From NCBI RefSeq assembly GCF_900099925.1, contig NZ_FNDE01000011.1:23764-87763 (forward strand): a stretch of DNA of 64,000 nucleotides, in the 5' to 3' direction. The position numbers were made by a program, and so were the translations under genes. Origin of the DNA: Aneurinibacillus thermoaerophilus. GTDB taxonomy: Bacteria > Bacillota > Bacilli > Aneurinibacillales > Aneurinibacillaceae. This document shows, piece by piece, positions 50,995 to 61,408 of this stretch. How positions within the stretch are numbered: the first letter of the stretch is position 1; each line of letters begins with the position of its first letter. The notes beneath the pieces were generated by a model. The model did not search any database. It was given only the letters and a program-made list of their open reading frames with translations, and had not been told where the DNA came from.

Positions 50995-51366
50995 ATGCAC
51001 CAGAAGAAACGGGGCTTGTGCGTTCCATTTTTTGTTAGGTGAGGGAGTTGAAGAAGTAAGTTTTTCAAATTTCGGTTTATACCGTAATACAAGAGAAAGG
51101 CGCGTGGGGTGTTTCCATTGCCTATTTATTTCCAAAGAAGAGAAGCGTGTGGAACGGAGAACAAGAAAGAATGATAATGTTCGAGTTTACACCACTTTTC
51201 TCATGTTTTTAGAAGAGATATATTATTTTTTTTGTTTTAAAAACAAATGTTTATAGCTGTTTTTTGTTTTTTGTTAAGATTTTATCAAAAAAAGCATTGC
51301 ATTTTTTAAAATTCATGGTACCATAGAAAAGGATTACATATTTGATTTTTGCCAATAATAAAATAT
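50995..51366 (+). promoter_or_regulatory. Gene-free stretch with the gcv promoter
   Basis: No convincing gene is present. It becomes very AT-rich after 51210. TTGCAT (51297-51302) and TACCAT (51319-51324) with a 16-base spacer form a plausible sigmaA promoter ending about 40 bases before the glycine riboswitch. Confidence 0.5.
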
Positions 51367-51557
51367 CGTGCGGATGAAAGCAGAGGGAGAGAACGCGCTT
51401 GATGCGTCGCCGAAGGAGCAAACCCACCTTATCAATCTCTCAGGCAAAAGTACCTCTGCGGGACGCGCCTCTGGAGAGAGCTCGCGCTTTGAGCGGGCCA
51501 CCAAAGGGGAAACCGGCGCTTTGAGAAGCCGGGTAGCTCTCAGGTACAAAGGACAGA
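51367..51557 (+). ncRNA. Tandem glycine riboswitch (gcvT element)
   Basis: Two aptamers in tandem: the first contains GGGAGAGA, CGCCGAAGGAGCAAA, CTCTCAGGCAAAAG; the second GGAGAGAG, CACCAAAGGGGAAACC, GAAGCCGGGTAGCTCTCAGG. This is the classical cooperative glycine sensor. A terminator follows at once, and glycine binding is expected to allow read-through into gcvT-gcvH-gcvPA-gcvPB. Confidence 0.97.
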
Positions 51558-51593
51558 GATGGGGATGATACCCTATTTCTGTCCTTTTTTATG
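51548..51593 (+). terminator. Glycine-riboswitch terminator
   Basis: AAAGGACAGAGAT / TTTCTGTCCTTT with a loop and a T-run, directly after the second aptamer. Confidence 0.85.
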
Positions 51594-51667
51594 GAAAAAG
51601 GGCGAGTGGCAATGCCTGCGAGCTTTTCTTAATTAGCCAGCGACAAACAAGGGAGGTCTTATACACG

Positions 51668-52768
51668 ATGTCAGCCTTAAAACGAACGCCTATTTACCCC
51701 TTGTACCGGGAATACGGGGCTAAAACGATTGATTTCGGTGGTTGGGAACTGCCTGTCCAGTTTTCTAGCATTCAAAAAGAACACGAAGCGGTACGTACAA
51801 AAGCGGGCCTGTTTGATGTGTCGCACATGGGCGAAGTGGAAGTGAAAGGGAAGGATACGCTCGCATTCATACAGAAAATCACGACAAACGATGCTTCGAA
51901 GCTAGCCGTAGGCCAAGCACAGTACTCTATTATGTGTTATCCGAACGGTGGTACGGTCGACGATTTGCTGGTATATAAGTTGAGCGAAGATCATTATTTG
52001 CTGGTCATTAACGCGGCCAATATCGAGAAAGACGTAGCCTGGATGCAGCAGCACGCGGAAGGCGACATGATTTTGCGTAATATATCAGATGAAACGGCCC
52101 AGCTCGCTTTACAGGGGCCCATGGCCGAACAGGTGCTCCAAAAACTCACAGATACCAATTTATCTGAAATCCGTTTCTTTCACTTTAAGCCAGAGGTGAA
52201 ACTAGCAGGTGTATGCGCGCTTGTATCCCGCACCGGATATACAGGAGAGGACGGTTTCGAGATATATGTCAAACCGGAAGATGCGCGCGTATTATGGAAG
52301 AACATCCTGGAAGTGGGCGGAGATGACGTTTTGCCGTGCGGGCTTGGAGCGCGGGACACGCTGCGATTTGAAGCCCGTTTGCCGCTGTACGGGCAGGAGT
52401 TAAGCGAAGACATTAGCCCGATTGAAGCTGGGCTCAGTTTTGCGGTTAAGGTTGACAAGCCGGTTCCATTTATCGGCCAGGAGGTGTTGAAGCGGCAAAA
52501 AGAAAGCGGAGCACCGCGTAAGCTGGTTGGCATCGAAATGATTGAACGGGGGATTCCGCGCTCGCACTACCCGGTGTATGCGGGAGAAGAAAAAATCGGG
52601 GAAGTAACCACCGGTACACAGTCGCCGACGCTGAAGAAAAATGTCGGACTTGCGCTGATTAAGCGGGAGTATAGCGATCTTGGTGCGGAAGTGGACGTAG
52701 AAATCCGCGGCAAACGCCTCAAAGCTAAAGTCGTTAGCACGCCGTTTTATAAGCGGCCCAAAATATAA
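51668..52768 (+). CDS. gcvT: Aminomethyltransferase (glycine cleavage T protein)
   Basis: Transfers the methylene group from aminomethyl-lipoyl-GcvH to tetrahydrofolate. 366 residues, full length. [13 protein letters not shown] near the N-terminus, the folate-binding [10 protein letters not shown] region, [12 protein letters not shown] and the C-terminal [21 protein letters not shown] are typical. GGGAGGTC precedes the ATG. First gene of the glycine-induced operon. Confidence 0.96.
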   Translation: MSALKRTPIYPLYREYGAKTIDFGGWELPVQFSSIQKEHEAVRTKAGLFDVSHMGEVEVKGKDTLAFIQKITTNDASKLAVGQAQYSIMCYPNGGTVDDLLVYKLSEDHYLLVINAANIEKDVAWMQQHAEGDMILRNISDETAQLALQGPMAEQVLQKLTDTNLSEIRFFHFKPEVKLAGVCALVSRTGYTGEDGFEIYVKPEDARVLWKNILEVGGDDVLPCGLGARDTLRFEARLPLYGQELSEDISPIEAGLSFAVKVDKPVPFIGQEVLKRQKESGAPRKLVGIEMIERGIPRSHYPVYAGEEKIGEVTTGTQSPTLKKNVGLALIKREYSDLGAEVDVEIRGKRLKAKVVSTPFYKRPKI

Positions 52769-52805
52769 GACAAAAAATAAACAAAGAAACCCGGAGGATG
52801 TAAGT

Positions 52806-53198
52806 ATGAGCAAAGTAAAAGCAGCTTTTAAATACAGCAACGAACATGAATGGGTAGAGGTGCTCGATAAAGAACGGGTACGTGTCGGCATCACGCATTT
52901 TGCCCAAGAACAGCTCGGCGATATCGTATTTATCGAACTGCCGGAAGAAGGTGCTGTTGTGAAAGCGAACAAGAGCATGGGTACCGTCGAATCGGTTAAA
53001 GCAGTATCCGATATTTATTCGCCGATAAGTGGAGAAGTGGTAGAAGTAAATGGTGCGCTGGAAGAAGCGCCAGAAACAATCAATCACGATGCGTATAGCG
53101 CAGGCTGGATGGTTATTGTAAAAATGTCCAATCCGGAAGAACTTGAGCAATTGATGACAGCAGAACAGTACGAAGCGTTTATCAAAGAGGAGGAGTAA
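52806..53198 (+). CDS. gcvH: Glycine cleavage system H protein
   Basis: 130-residue lipoyl carrier. The lipoylated lysine is Lys65 in VESVKAVSDI. In Bacillus, GcvH is also the relay for lipoate assembly on other enzymes, and LipM (57360 here) loads it with octanoate. GGAGGATG precedes the ATG. It lies 37 bases after gcvT and 3 bases before gcvPA. Confidence 0.96.
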   Translation: MSKVKAAFKYSNEHEWVEVLDKERVRVGITHFAQEQLGDIVFIELPEEGAVVKANKSMGTVESVKAVSDIYSPISGEVVEVNGALEEAPETINHDAYSAGWMVIVKMSNPEELEQLMTAEQYEAFIKEEE

Positions 53199-53201
53199 GT
53201 C

Positions 53202-54554
53202 GTGAAATACCGATACCTTCCAACTACGGAAGCCGATCGTCAGGAAATGCTGGCGGAGCTCGGCATTTCAGATGTGGCGGAGCTTTTCTCTGATATTCCG
53301 GAAGAGGTGCGTTTTAAAGGAGAGCTTGACATTCCGGAAGCCATTCCGGAAGCGGAGCTAACCAAATATATGAGTCGACTGGCAGGGAAAAACGTAAATG
53401 CGCTCGATTACGTCTGCTTCCTTGGCGCTGGCACGTACGACCATTATATTCCGAGTGTAGTGAACCATGTGATTTCCCGCTCGGAGTTTTATACCGCTTA
53501 TACGCCGTATCAGCCAGAGATTAGCCAGGGTGAATTGCAGGCTATCTTTGAATTTCAGACGATGATTTGCGAATTAACTGGCATGGAAGTAGCGAATTCG
53601 TCCATGTATGACGGAGCGACCGCGCTAGCGGAAGCAGCGGCGATGACGGCCGGTAAAACGAAGCGCAAAAAAGTTGTCATTTCCCGCGCCGTGCATCCGG
53701 AAGCCCGTTCTATTTTGCGGACATACGCGAAAGGCCAGGGGCTGGAAGTGGTCGAAGTTGGCTTGAAAAATGGACTGACTGATTTGGATGAGCTTGCGAA
53801 AGCGGTTGATGAGAATACGGCGTCTGTTCTTGTACAGTATCCAAATTTTTTGGGTGGAATCGAAGAGCTGGCAAGCATTGAGCAAATTGCACACAAACAT
53901 AGCGGGCTGTTCGTTGTAAGCGCCAATCCACTTGCGCTGGGCATCCTTAAGCCGCCGGGAGAGTTCGGAGCTGACGTGGTTGTTGGTGATGCACAGCCGT
54001 TCGGGATTCCGATGGCTTTCGGCGGACCGCATTGCGGCTATTTCGCAGTGAAAAAAGAGTTGATGCGTCAGATTCCGGGTCGGATTGTCGGCCAGACGAA
54101 AGATGAACGCGGGCGCCGTGGTTTTGTATTGACGTTGCAGGCGCGCGAGCAGCACATTCGTCGGGAGAAAGCGACATCTAACATTTGCTCGAATCAGGCA
54201 TTGAATGCGCTGGCGGCGGCGGTGGCAATGACCGCGCTCGGCAAGCAGGGTGTACAGGAGATGGCCCTTTTGAATGTACAGAAAACGCAATATGCGAAAA
54301 GGGAAATCGAAAAATTGGAAGGGTACGAAGTGGCGTACAGCTCCCCGGTATTTAATGAGTTTGTTATCAAAACACCGCGTCCGGTATGCGAGATCAATAA
54401 AGAGTTGTTGAAGGAACGGATTATCGGCGGTTTTGATTTGTCGCGCGATTATCCGGAACTTGGACAGCATATGCTCATTGCTGTAACGGAATTAAGAACG
54501 AAAGAAGAAATTGACCGACTGGTGAAAGGATTGGAGGGAGGGCGCTATGCTTAA
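53202..54554 (+). CDS. gcvPA: Glycine dehydrogenase (decarboxylating) subunit 1
   Basis: 450 residues, the N-terminal half of the P protein in organisms with a split enzyme. The GcvP-N core [18 protein letters not shown] and [23 protein letters not shown] are typical. It pairs with GcvPB to decarboxylate glycine. GTG start at 53202 with GAGGAGG upstream; its end overlaps gcvPB by 8 bases. Confidence 0.95.
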   Translation: MKYRYLPTTEADRQEMLAELGISDVAELFSDIPEEVRFKGELDIPEAIPEAELTKYMSRLAGKNVNALDYVCFLGAGTYDHYIPSVVNHVISRSEFYTAYTPYQPEISQGELQAIFEFQTMICELTGMEVANSSMYDGATALAEAAAMTAGKTKRKKVVISRAVHPEARSILRTYAKGQGLEVVEVGLKNGLTDLDELAKAVDENTASVLVQYPNFLGGIEELASIEQIAHKHSGLFVVSANPLALGILKPPGEFGADVVVGDAQPFGIPMAFGGPHCGYFAVKKELMRQIPGRIVGQTKDERGRRGFVLTLQAREQHIRREKATSNICSNQALNALAAAVAMTALGKQGVQEMALLNVQKTQYAKREIEKLEGYEVAYSSPVFNEFVIKTPRPVCEINKELLKERIIGGFDLSRDYPELGQHMLIAVTELRTKEEIDRLVKGLEGGRYA

Positions 54555-56028
54555 AACAATGCCGAGAACGGAGCTTGCGAAAGATAAAGCGTTGATTTTC
54601 GAGATGAGCAAACCGGGTCGTGTGGGCTATTCGCTTCCAGCGTGCGATGTGCCGGAAGTCGATGTTGCGTCTGTCATTCCGGGAGAATATTTGCGCGAGA
54701 AGCCGGCGGAACTGCCGGAAGTAAGTGAATTGCAGCTCATGCGCCACTATACGGAGCTTTCCAGACGCAATCATGGCGTTGACTCCGGATTTTATCCGCT
54801 CGGTTCCTGCACGATGAAATACAATCCGAAAATTAATGAAGATGTGGCCCGTTATCCGGGGTTTGCATGTATCCATCCGTATCAGCCGGAAGAGACGGTA
54901 CAGGGCGCGCTACAGCTGATGTATGAACTACAGCGGGATTTGGCGGCAATTACCGGTATGGATGCCGTTACGCTTCAGTCGGCGGCGGGGGCGCAGGGTG
55001 AGTGGACCGGTTTGATGATTATCCGCGCCTATCACGAAAGCCGGGGTGAGAATCGGACGAAAGTCATTGTTCCAGACTCAGCACACGGCACAAATCCGGC
55101 GTCCGCAAGCGTAGCAGGTTTTACGACCGTAACCGTTCCTTCCGATAAGAATGGATTCGTGGATATTGAGGCGTTGCGCCAGGTGGTCGGCCCGGATACG
55201 GCAGCACTGATGCTCACGAATCCGAACACGCTCGGTCTTTTCGAGAAAAACATTGTAGAGATCGCGGAAGTTGTGCATGAAGCAGGCGGCCTTCTGTATT
55301 ATGACGGCGCGAATGCGAATGCTATTCTCAGCAAGGCACGTCCGGGCGATATGGGATTTGACGTTGTGCATTTGAATTTGCACAAAACGTTCACTACGCC
55401 GCATGGAGGTGGCGGCCCGGGGTCTGGTCCAGTTGGCGTGAAAAAAGAGCTGATTCCGTTCTTGCCGAAGCCGCTTGTGGTCAAGGAAGGCGATATGTAT
55501 CGCCTTGATTTTGACCGCCCGCAATCGATCGGCCGCGTTAAGGCGTATTATGGAAATTTCGGCATTAACGTACGTGCGTATACGTATATCCGCACGATGG
55601 GGCCGGAAGGGCTGCGTCTTGTGTCCGAACACGCGGTTTTGAATGCAAATTATATGATGCGCAAATTGGCAAAATATTATGACCTGCCATTTGATCATAT
55701 CTGCAAGCATGAGTTCGTTCTTTCAGGCAAGCGGCAGAAAAAATTGGGCGTGCGTACGCTTGATATTGCAAAACGTCTGCTTGACTTCGGCTATCACCCG
55801 CCAACGATTTATTTTCCGCTTATCGTAGAAGAATGCCTCATGATTGAGCCGACGGAAACGGAGTCGAAGGAAACGCTCGATGAATTTATTGAAGCGATGA
55901 TTCAGATTGCAAAAGAGGTGGAAGAGACGCCGGAAATCGTACAAGAGGCGCCACATAATACGGTGGTCGGTCGCTTGGATGAGGTGCTCGCCGCGCGCAA
56001 GCCTGTATTGCGGTACACAAAGGAATAA
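54547..56028 (+). CDS. gcvPB: Glycine dehydrogenase (decarboxylating) subunit 2
   Basis: 493 residues, the PLP-binding half of the P protein. The Schiff-base lysine is Lys280 in [31 protein letters not shown] and [11 protein letters not shown] are further signatures. Last gene of the gcv operon, overlapping gcvPA by 8 bases, and followed by a terminator. Confidence 0.96.
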   Translation: MLKTMPRTELAKDKALIFEMSKPGRVGYSLPACDVPEVDVASVIPGEYLREKPAELPEVSELQLMRHYTELSRRNHGVDSGFYPLGSCTMKYNPKINEDVARYPGFACIHPYQPEETVQGALQLMYELQRDLAAITGMDAVTLQSAAGAQGEWTGLMIIRAYHESRGENRTKVIVPDSAHGTNPASASVAGFTTVTVPSDKNGFVDIEALRQVVGPDTAALMLTNPNTLGLFEKNIVEIAEVVHEAGGLLYYDGANANAILSKARPGDMGFDVVHLNLHKTFTTPHGGGGPGSGPVGVKKELIPFLPKPLVVKEGDMYRLDFDRPQSIGRVKAYYGNFGINVRAYTYIRTMGPEGLRLVSEHAVLNANYMMRKLAKYYDLPFDHICKHEFVLSGKRQKKLGVRTLDIAKRLLDFGYHPPTIYFPLIVEECLMIEPTETESKETLDEFIEAMIQIAKEVEETPEIVQEAPHNTVVGRLDEVLAARKPVLRYTKE

Positions 56029-56054
56029 ATGGGTTGCTGGATATGTAATGTAAG

Positions 56055-56092
56055 AAATACCACCCTGCCTTTGCGGCACGGGTGGTATTTTG
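56055..56092 (+). terminator. Terminator of the gcv operon
   Basis: AAATACCACCC / GGGTGGTATTT with TGCCTTTGCGGCA between, then Ts. Confidence 0.85.
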
Positions 56093-56174
56093 TATGTCGG
56101 AGTGCAGATACTATGATTCAGAAGGGCCGCGGTTGGGTGGCTTACATTTCTAGACAGGAAGGAGATGCTCTGGG

Positions 56175-56939
56175 ATGTTAACAGACCGGGAGCTTTCTCA
56201 TTTTCGTTCCATGCTCGAGACCCAGCTTCAGGATATAAAAAAACGCCTTGAAGCGGATGATGCATATGGTATTGGACGGGCGGCCATGAAGGAAACAGTG
56301 GGTGATCTGTCCAACTATGACAACCATCCGGCCGATCATGGTAGCGAAACGTTTGAGCGAGGCAAAGACATTGCATTACATGAACATAGCGAGGAAGAAA
56401 TACACGACATAGAGCGAGCGCTTACGGCAATGGATAAAGGGACGTACGGTATGTGTGAAGTATGCGGTGCCGATATCCCGTACGAGCGGCTGGAGGTGCT
56501 GCCGACCGCGCTGCGCTGCGTGCAGCATGCAGAAGAGGAGTATGTATCGCGCCGTCGTCCGGCGGAGGAGGATATACTTGCCCCGCCGTTTGCCGCGTAC
56601 GCCTATGATACGTGGGATGCCACGTTTTATGATGCGGAAGATGCGATGCAAGAAGTGGCGAGATACGGTACTTCGGATACCCCTTCTGATTTCGGGGAAC
56701 AGGCGCGCCTGGATTATAATGATATGTATGTGGAATCGGAAGAATCGGTCGGCTATGTGGAAGAGATTGAAGGCTTTTTGCTTGCGGATATGGAGGGCAA
56801 CTATATCGGGGTTAATACAGAGGATCCGCTACATGAAAAATACGAAGATATGCTGGATGACGCCCGCGTCGTATCTGTATTAGGCAATCCAGATTTGCTG
56901 GAAGACTATACAGAAGATGAAGGATATGTAAAAGAATAA
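56175..56939 (+). CDS. yteA: TraR/DksA zinc-finger protein, YteA family
   Basis: 254 residues. A helical N-terminus (about 1-90) with DNHPADHGSETFERGKDIAL, the YteA signature, is followed by a DksA-type zinc knuckle CEVCGADIPYERL...RCVQH (about 95-120), in which the last ligand would be His rather than Cys. A long acidic C-terminal part follows. YteA proteins are sporulation-associated. GAAGGAGATG precedes the ATG. Confidence 0.88.
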   Translation: MLTDRELSHFRSMLETQLQDIKKRLEADDAYGIGRAAMKETVGDLSNYDNHPADHGSETFERGKDIALHEHSEEEIHDIERALTAMDKGTYGMCEVCGADIPYERLEVLPTALRCVQHAEEEYVSRRRPAEEDILAPPFAAYAYDTWDATFYDAEDAMQEVARYGTSDTPSDFGEQARLDYNDMYVESEESVGYVEEIEGFLLADMEGNYIGVNTEDPLHEKYEDMLDDARVVSVLGNPDLLEDYTEDEGYVKE

Positions 56940-56966
56940 AAAGGAGACCAGCAGGCCTCCTTTTTT
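56937..56966. terminator. Bidirectional terminator
   Basis: AAAAGGAG ... CTCCTTTT hairpin between the convergent yteA and zinc-ribbon genes; the yteA stop lies at its edge. Confidence 0.75.
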
Positions 56967-56986
56967 GTTGCACTAACGATCGTCGC

Positions 56987-57172
56987 TTATCTTTTGTAGC
57001 GAAATTCTTCATACTCATCAATGTAGTAGTCGTCATGACGTAACTCATCGTCATCATAATACGTATCATCGGCGTATACGACTTCGGCCGCCTCCCGGCA
57101 TTTGGAGCAATAGCTCCGGTTTCGTTCCCAGAGTACCAGCTCTTCGCCGCAATAAATACACAAATCCCTCAT
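56987..57172 (-). CDS. Small zinc-ribbon protein with acidic Asp/Tyr-rich tail
   Basis: 61 residues. CIYCGEE and CSKC form a Cys4 ribbon (5-25), followed by a run of Asp, Tyr and Glu (about 33-56) and a basic end. GGGGGA lies 7 bases before the ATG at 57172; longer in-frame starts have no site. Function unknown. Confidence 0.65.
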   Translation of the reverse strand: MRDLCIYCGEELVLWERNRSYCSKCREAAEVVYADDTYYDDDELRHDDYYIDEYEEFRYKR

Positions 57173-57359
57173 CGCGCAATTCCCCCTTTGTGATACTCTC
57201 GGAATTTTTTCATGTACATATCTTACCTCAACTTTTATTTTTTCAAACGGGAAATTATTCAATCGGCTTCCGGTGTTTTCCAAACAATAGAACAAAGCGA
57301 GAGAATTTGTGGAATATGCTACAATAAGTAAGGAGGAACATCGGAAAGGGGCAAAAGAA

Positions 57360-58178
57360 ATGGAACAGTGGCGTTTTATTGATACGGGGGTACATTCGCC
57401 TGCGATGAATATGGCGATTGATGAAGCGGTGCTTATTGTACATAGCGAAGGCAAAACGAAGCCGTCGCTCCGGTTTTACACCTGGAATCCGGCAACCGTA
57501 TCGATTGGTTATTTTCAAAAAGCAGAAAAGGAAATTGATTTGGATAAAGTGCGCGAATATGGTCTAGGCTTTGTACGCCGGGCGACGGGCGGTCGCACCG
57601 TGCTGCACGATCAGGAGCTGACATACAGTGTCGTAGTGTCTGAATCCCACCCGGCCATGCCGTCCAGCGTAACCGACGCGTACCGTGTGATCAGCGTAGG
57701 ATTGCTGGAAGGGTTTCGGTTGCTAGGGCTTCAGGCAGATATGGTTCATCCGGACGATGCAAAGTTTGCCATCCCATCTTCAGCTGCGTGCTTTGACTCC
57801 CCTTCTTCTTATGAATTGGTCGTGGAAGGGAGGAAAGTGGCTGGAAGCGCGCAAACAAGGCAAAAGGGGGTTATTTTGCAGCACGGCTCAATTTTGCTGG
57901 ATATAGATATCGATATGTTGTTCGATATTATACGTCATCCGAATGAGCGTGTACGAGACCGTCTTAAAAAAAATTTTGCCGACAAGGCGGTGGCGATTAA
58001 TCAGGTGCGTAAGACTCCGGTGACGCTTGCTGAGGCGCGGAAAGCGTTTCGGGAAGGGTTTGCCAAGGGGTTTGGTGTAGAATTGGTGGACGATACGCTA
58101 ACGGCTGAGGAAGCGGAGCTTGCTGAACAACTGGCGCGCGAGAAATACGGGTGTGACGAATGGAATTTCAAACGCTAG
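57360..58178 (+). CDS. lipM: Octanoyltransferase LipM
   Basis: 272 residues of the biotin/lipoate ligase-like fold. [18 protein letters not shown] binds the acyl group; the catalytic Cys144 is in [25 protein letters not shown]. In B. subtilis, LipM moves octanoate from acyl carrier protein to GcvH, the first step of lipoate synthesis. gcvH lies 4 kb upstream. A lipoate ligase (LplJ) is the alternative but lacks this Cys context. ATG at 57360 follows AAAGGGG. Confidence 0.9.
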   Translation: MEQWRFIDTGVHSPAMNMAIDEAVLIVHSEGKTKPSLRFYTWNPATVSIGYFQKAEKEIDLDKVREYGLGFVRRATGGRTVLHDQELTYSVVVSESHPAMPSSVTDAYRVISVGLLEGFRLLGLQADMVHPDDAKFAIPSSAACFDSPSSYELVVEGRKVAGSAQTRQKGVILQHGSILLDIDIDMLFDIIRHPNERVRDRLKKNFADKAVAINQVRKTPVTLAEARKAFREGFAKGFGVELVDDTLTAEEAELAEQLAREKYGCDEWNFKR

Positions 58179-58182
58179 AAAA

Positions 58183-58242
58183 AAGCGGCCTGTAACGGCC
58201 GCTTGGAGGGGCTGTCTCAAAAGTCATGAGCCAGCCCCTTTA
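58183..58242 (+). terminator. Two tandem terminator hairpins after lipM
   Basis: AAGCGGCC-TGTAAC-GGCCGCTT (58183-58204) and AGGGGCTG ... CAGCCCCT (58207-58239) with a short T tail. Confidence 0.75.
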
Positions 58243-58536
58243 GTATGAAACAATACCTACATATAAATATTCATTTTTGCCAATAAATCTAAATATAGCG
58301 TTTCGAGTAATAGAAAACTTCCTCACTTCCCCTTTTGAGAAAGCCTCAGTTTATATTATAGCGAAACGTCATACCGCTCCCTGCTGTTTTTTCGCCTTTT
58401 TGCATGCACTGGAAAAATGCTTTGTATGCTTTGTAACCCTCCCTGTTTCTTGTAAAACAATGGAGGAAATAGAAATTTATAAAAGATTTTACATAAAAAA
58501 ATTTGTCGAACGCTTTTTACCAAAAAGATAGGAAAT

Positions 58537-58584
58537 TAACTATATATTGTGGTAAAATCTAAACATAAACTCAATATATTGACG
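58537..58584 (+). promoter_or_regulatory. Tandem NrdR boxes upstream of nrdJ
   Basis: TAACTATATATTGTGG (58537-58552) and ACTCAATATATTGACG (58569-58584) both fit the NrdR consensus (ACAC-WATATAT-TGTGT type). Their centres are 32 bp apart, three helical turns, as expected for paired NrdR sites. They lie about 100-150 bases before the ribonucleotide reductase start, in a 440-bp gap otherwise without features. Confidence 0.75.
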
Positions 58585-58683
58585 TAATAGTAAAGGTTGG
58601 TTTAGACTAAGAGGGCACTAGTCAAATGTATCAGACATGAGAAGTTTGGTCAATTTATATTTCACATAATGGGAGGATAAAAA

Positions 58684-61227
58684 ATGGAGGCAACAACCGA
58701 AACAGCGGGAAAAACGAAGCTTGAAGGGTTAAGTGAAAAAATTTTCCTCGACCGCTACGCGTTAAAAGATCCGAATCCAGACAATGTACAGGTCGGCGAC
58801 ACTGTACTTGTTTTGACGAAAGATGATCCGAAGTTCCCGAAAAAAGAAGTCGGGGTTGTAGAAAAGCGTGAAGGCGATACCATTCATGTTAGACTGCGTA
58901 ACGGGGAGATGGTGGTGACCGAAGCGGACAAAGCGCTGCGGACGTTGGAATGTACGCCAGAAGAGATGTGGGATCGCTTGGCGAAGACGATCGCGTCCGT
59001 GGAAACAACACCGGAGAAGAGAAAAGAATGGACAAAGAAATTCCGCGCGCTTCTTGATGACTGGAAGCTTGTTCCGGGTGGCCGGATCGCGGCGGGCGCT
59101 GGCGCGAATGATGAGCTAACGCTGTATAACTGCTACGTGATTCCGTCTCCGCACGACAGCAGGGGCGGTATTATGGAGACGCTCACTCAGATGACGGAAA
59201 TTATGTCCCGCGGGGGCGGCGTCGGCATTAACCTGTCTTCGCTTCGTCCGCGTCGCGCCCAGGTAAAAGGCGTAAACGGTTCTTCGAGCGGTTCCGTGTC
59301 CTGGGGTGGTCTGTTCAGCTATACGACCGGGTTAATTGAACAGGGAGGTTCGCGCCGTGGGGCTTTAATGCTTATGATGAATGACTGGCACCCGGATGTG
59401 CTTGAGTTCATTACAGTCAAGCAGAACATGGGCCTGATTACAAACGCTAACCTGTCGGTTTGCATCAGTAACGGTTTTATGAAAGCTGTTAAAGAAGATT
59501 TGGAATGGGAGCTGAAATTCCCGGATACGACCGATCCGGAATACGATGAAATTTGGGATGGAAACCTGCAAAAGTGGGAAGAACTAGGAAAACCGGTACG
59601 CGTGTACAAAAAAGTCCGCGCCCGCGACATGTGGCACACCATTATTGAGTCGGCATGGAAATCAGCCGAACCGGGCGTTGTATTTATGGAATACTATAAC
59701 CAGATGTCTAACAGCTGGTACTTTAACCCCATTATTTGTACAAATCCGTGTGGAGAACAAGGACTTCCTGCATGGGGTGTATGTAACTTATCTGCGATTA
59801 ATCTTTCAAAATTCACGAAAGACGGCGATGTAGACTGGGAAAATCTCAGAACAACAGTGCGTCATTCTGTACGTTTCCTTGACAATGTCGTTGATGCAAC
59901 GCCGTATCATTTCCCAGAAAATGAAGCGAACCAGAAAAAAGAGCGACGTATCGGTCTTGGCACGATGGGGCTGGCAGAAATGCTCATCCACTTAAAAATT
60001 CGCTACGGCAGCCCGGAATCGCTCGAATTCTTGGACAAGCTGTATAACTTTATCGCGCGCGAAGCGTACCTTGCTTCTACAGAAATCGCGGCGGAAAAGG
60101 GAAGTTTTCCGGCATTCGACGCGGAGCTGTTCCTTAAGAGCGGCTTCATGAAGCAATTTGATGAAGAAGTACGCAATGCGGTACGGGAGCGTGGCATGCG
60201 CAACGTGACAGTTTTAACACAGGCTCCGACCGGCAGTACAGGAACGATGGTAGGAACTTCGACAGGCATTGAGCCTTTCTATGCCTTCGAATATTACCGT
60301 CAAAGCCGCCTTGGTTTCGACAAACAGTATGTACCGATCGCGAAAAAATGGATGGAAGAAAACAATTCCGATACGCTACCGGATTACTTTGTCAGCGCGA
60401 TGGATCTATCTGCCGAAGACCATGTACGGGTGCAGGCCGCTATCCAGAAATGGGTGGACAGCTCCATCAGCAAAACAGCAAATGCGCCGGCCAACTTTAC
60501 GATTGAAGATACAAAAGCATTGTATGAGCTCGCTTTCGATCTCGGATGCAAAGGCGTCACTATCTACCGTGACGGCAGCCGTGACGTGCAAGTTCTAACA
60601 ACGAAAGATGAAAACAAAGAAGGAAAGAAAGAAACGGCTCGGGAATCAAAAGCAGAAAAAGCCGCTCCGGTTCAAGACGTAGATGAAGTACCGCCGACGA
60701 AAGATTACCGCCGCCGCCCGCTTAAGCTAAAAGGCGCGACATACAAAATGAAGACTCCGCTCGGTAAAGCCTACATAACGGTAAATGAAGTGGACGGAGC
60801 GCCGTTTGAAGTAATCGTAAATGTAGGCAAAGCGGGAAGCGACGTATTTGCGATGTCCGAAGCGCTTGGCCGCGTGTCTACGCTCTTCTTGCGTTTCGGT
60901 GAACTGCCGGACGGTAACAAAGCGCGTCTGCTGATTAAGCACCTTAAAGGGATCGGGGGTTCCGGTGCGGTTGGCTTTGGTGCAAACCGCGTAGATTCGA
61001 TTCCGGACGCGGTGGCGAAAGCGATTGAGTTCTATCTTGACGGAGAAAATAGTGATGAATCAGTTGCATCCACAAATGATGTACCGATGAATGCACCGGA
61101 GCGCGATGAAGACGGCGATGTCTATCGCGAAGGACTTGATCTTTGCCCTGAGTGCGGCGCCGCGGCGCTTGTGGCGGAAGAAGGCTGCAAACATTGCGAA
61201 GCATGCGGCTATTCCCGTTGCTCGTAA
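58684..61227 (+). CDS. nrdJ: Adenosylcobalamin-dependent (class II) ribonucleotide reductase
   Basis: Reduces ribonucleotides to deoxyribonucleotides using vitamin B12. 847 residues. The active-site loop CGEQGLPAWGVCNLSAINL, the first Cys in ELTLYNCYV, and APTGSTGTMVGTSTGIEPFY mark the barrel. The C-terminus has a TSCPD-like domain (about 690-790) and a Cys-rich tail CPECGAAALVAEEGCKHCEACG, the usual zinc/redox end. GGGAGG precedes the ATG. Paired NrdR boxes suggest NrdR repression. Confidence 0.95.
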   Translation: MEATTETAGKTKLEGLSEKIFLDRYALKDPNPDNVQVGDTVLVLTKDDPKFPKKEVGVVEKREGDTIHVRLRNGEMVVTEADKALRTLECTPEEMWDRLAKTIASVETTPEKRKEWTKKFRALLDDWKLVPGGRIAAGAGANDELTLYNCYVIPSPHDSRGGIMETLTQMTEIMSRGGGVGINLSSLRPRRAQVKGVNGSSSGSVSWGGLFSYTTGLIEQGGSRRGALMLMMNDWHPDVLEFITVKQNMGLITNANLSVCISNGFMKAVKEDLEWELKFPDTTDPEYDEIWDGNLQKWEELGKPVRVYKKVRARDMWHTIIESAWKSAEPGVVFMEYYNQMSNSWYFNPIICTNPCGEQGLPAWGVCNLSAINLSKFTKDGDVDWENLRTTVRHSVRFLDNVVDATPYHFPENEANQKKERRIGLGTMGLAEMLIHLKIRYGSPESLEFLDKLYNFIAREAYLASTEIAAEKGSFPAFDAELFLKSGFMKQFDEEVRNAVRERGMRNVTVLTQAPTGSTGTMVGTSTGIEPFYAFEYYRQSRLGFDKQYVPIAKKWMEENNSDTLPDYFVSAMDLSAEDHVRVQAAIQKWVDSSISKTANAPANFTIEDTKALYELAFDLGCKGVTIYRDGSRDVQVLTTKDENKEGKKETARESKAEKAAPVQDVDEVPPTKDYRRRPLKLKGATYKMKTPLGKAYITVNEVDGAPFEVIVNVGKAGSDVFAMSEALGRVSTLFLRFGELPDGNKARLLIKHLKGIGGSGAVGFGANRVDSIPDAVAKAIEFYLDGENSDESVASTNDVPMNAPERDEDGDVYREGLDLCPECGAAALVAEEGCKHCEACGYSRCS

Positions 61228-61239
61228 GTAAAGCAACAA

Positions 61240-61280
61240 GAAAACCGGCATCTTGGATAATTCCATGATGCCGGTTTTTA
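61240..61280 (+). terminator. Intrinsic terminator
   Basis: AAAACCGGCATC / GATGCCGGTTTT with a 14-base loop and Ts, after nrdJ. Confidence 0.88.
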
Positions 61281-61408
61281 ATTGAGCGTTTTGCAAAATA
61301 GTAATTTCACCCAAGGTGAAAAAACAAGAAACTATACTGCATTTGATTATACTTTATTTTTTAAAGTAACTATTGCGTAAAACTCGACGAAAAGACAATG
61401 GTATGCTC

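Noticed and set aside
53625..54470. 281-codon open frame opposite gcvPA
   Set aside because: It is wholly antisense to a well-supported gene and results from codon bias; no initiation site.
57173..57454. Long N-terminal extension of the small zinc-ribbon protein
   Set aside because: It lacks a ribosome-binding site and overlaps the divergent lipM start region; the ATG at 57172 has a clear GGGGGA site.
58207..58239. GGGGCTGTCTCAAAAG-like sequence resembling insertion sequence termini
   Set aside because: It forms one arm of a compact hairpin after lipM and has no transposase or partner end nearby; better explained as a terminator.
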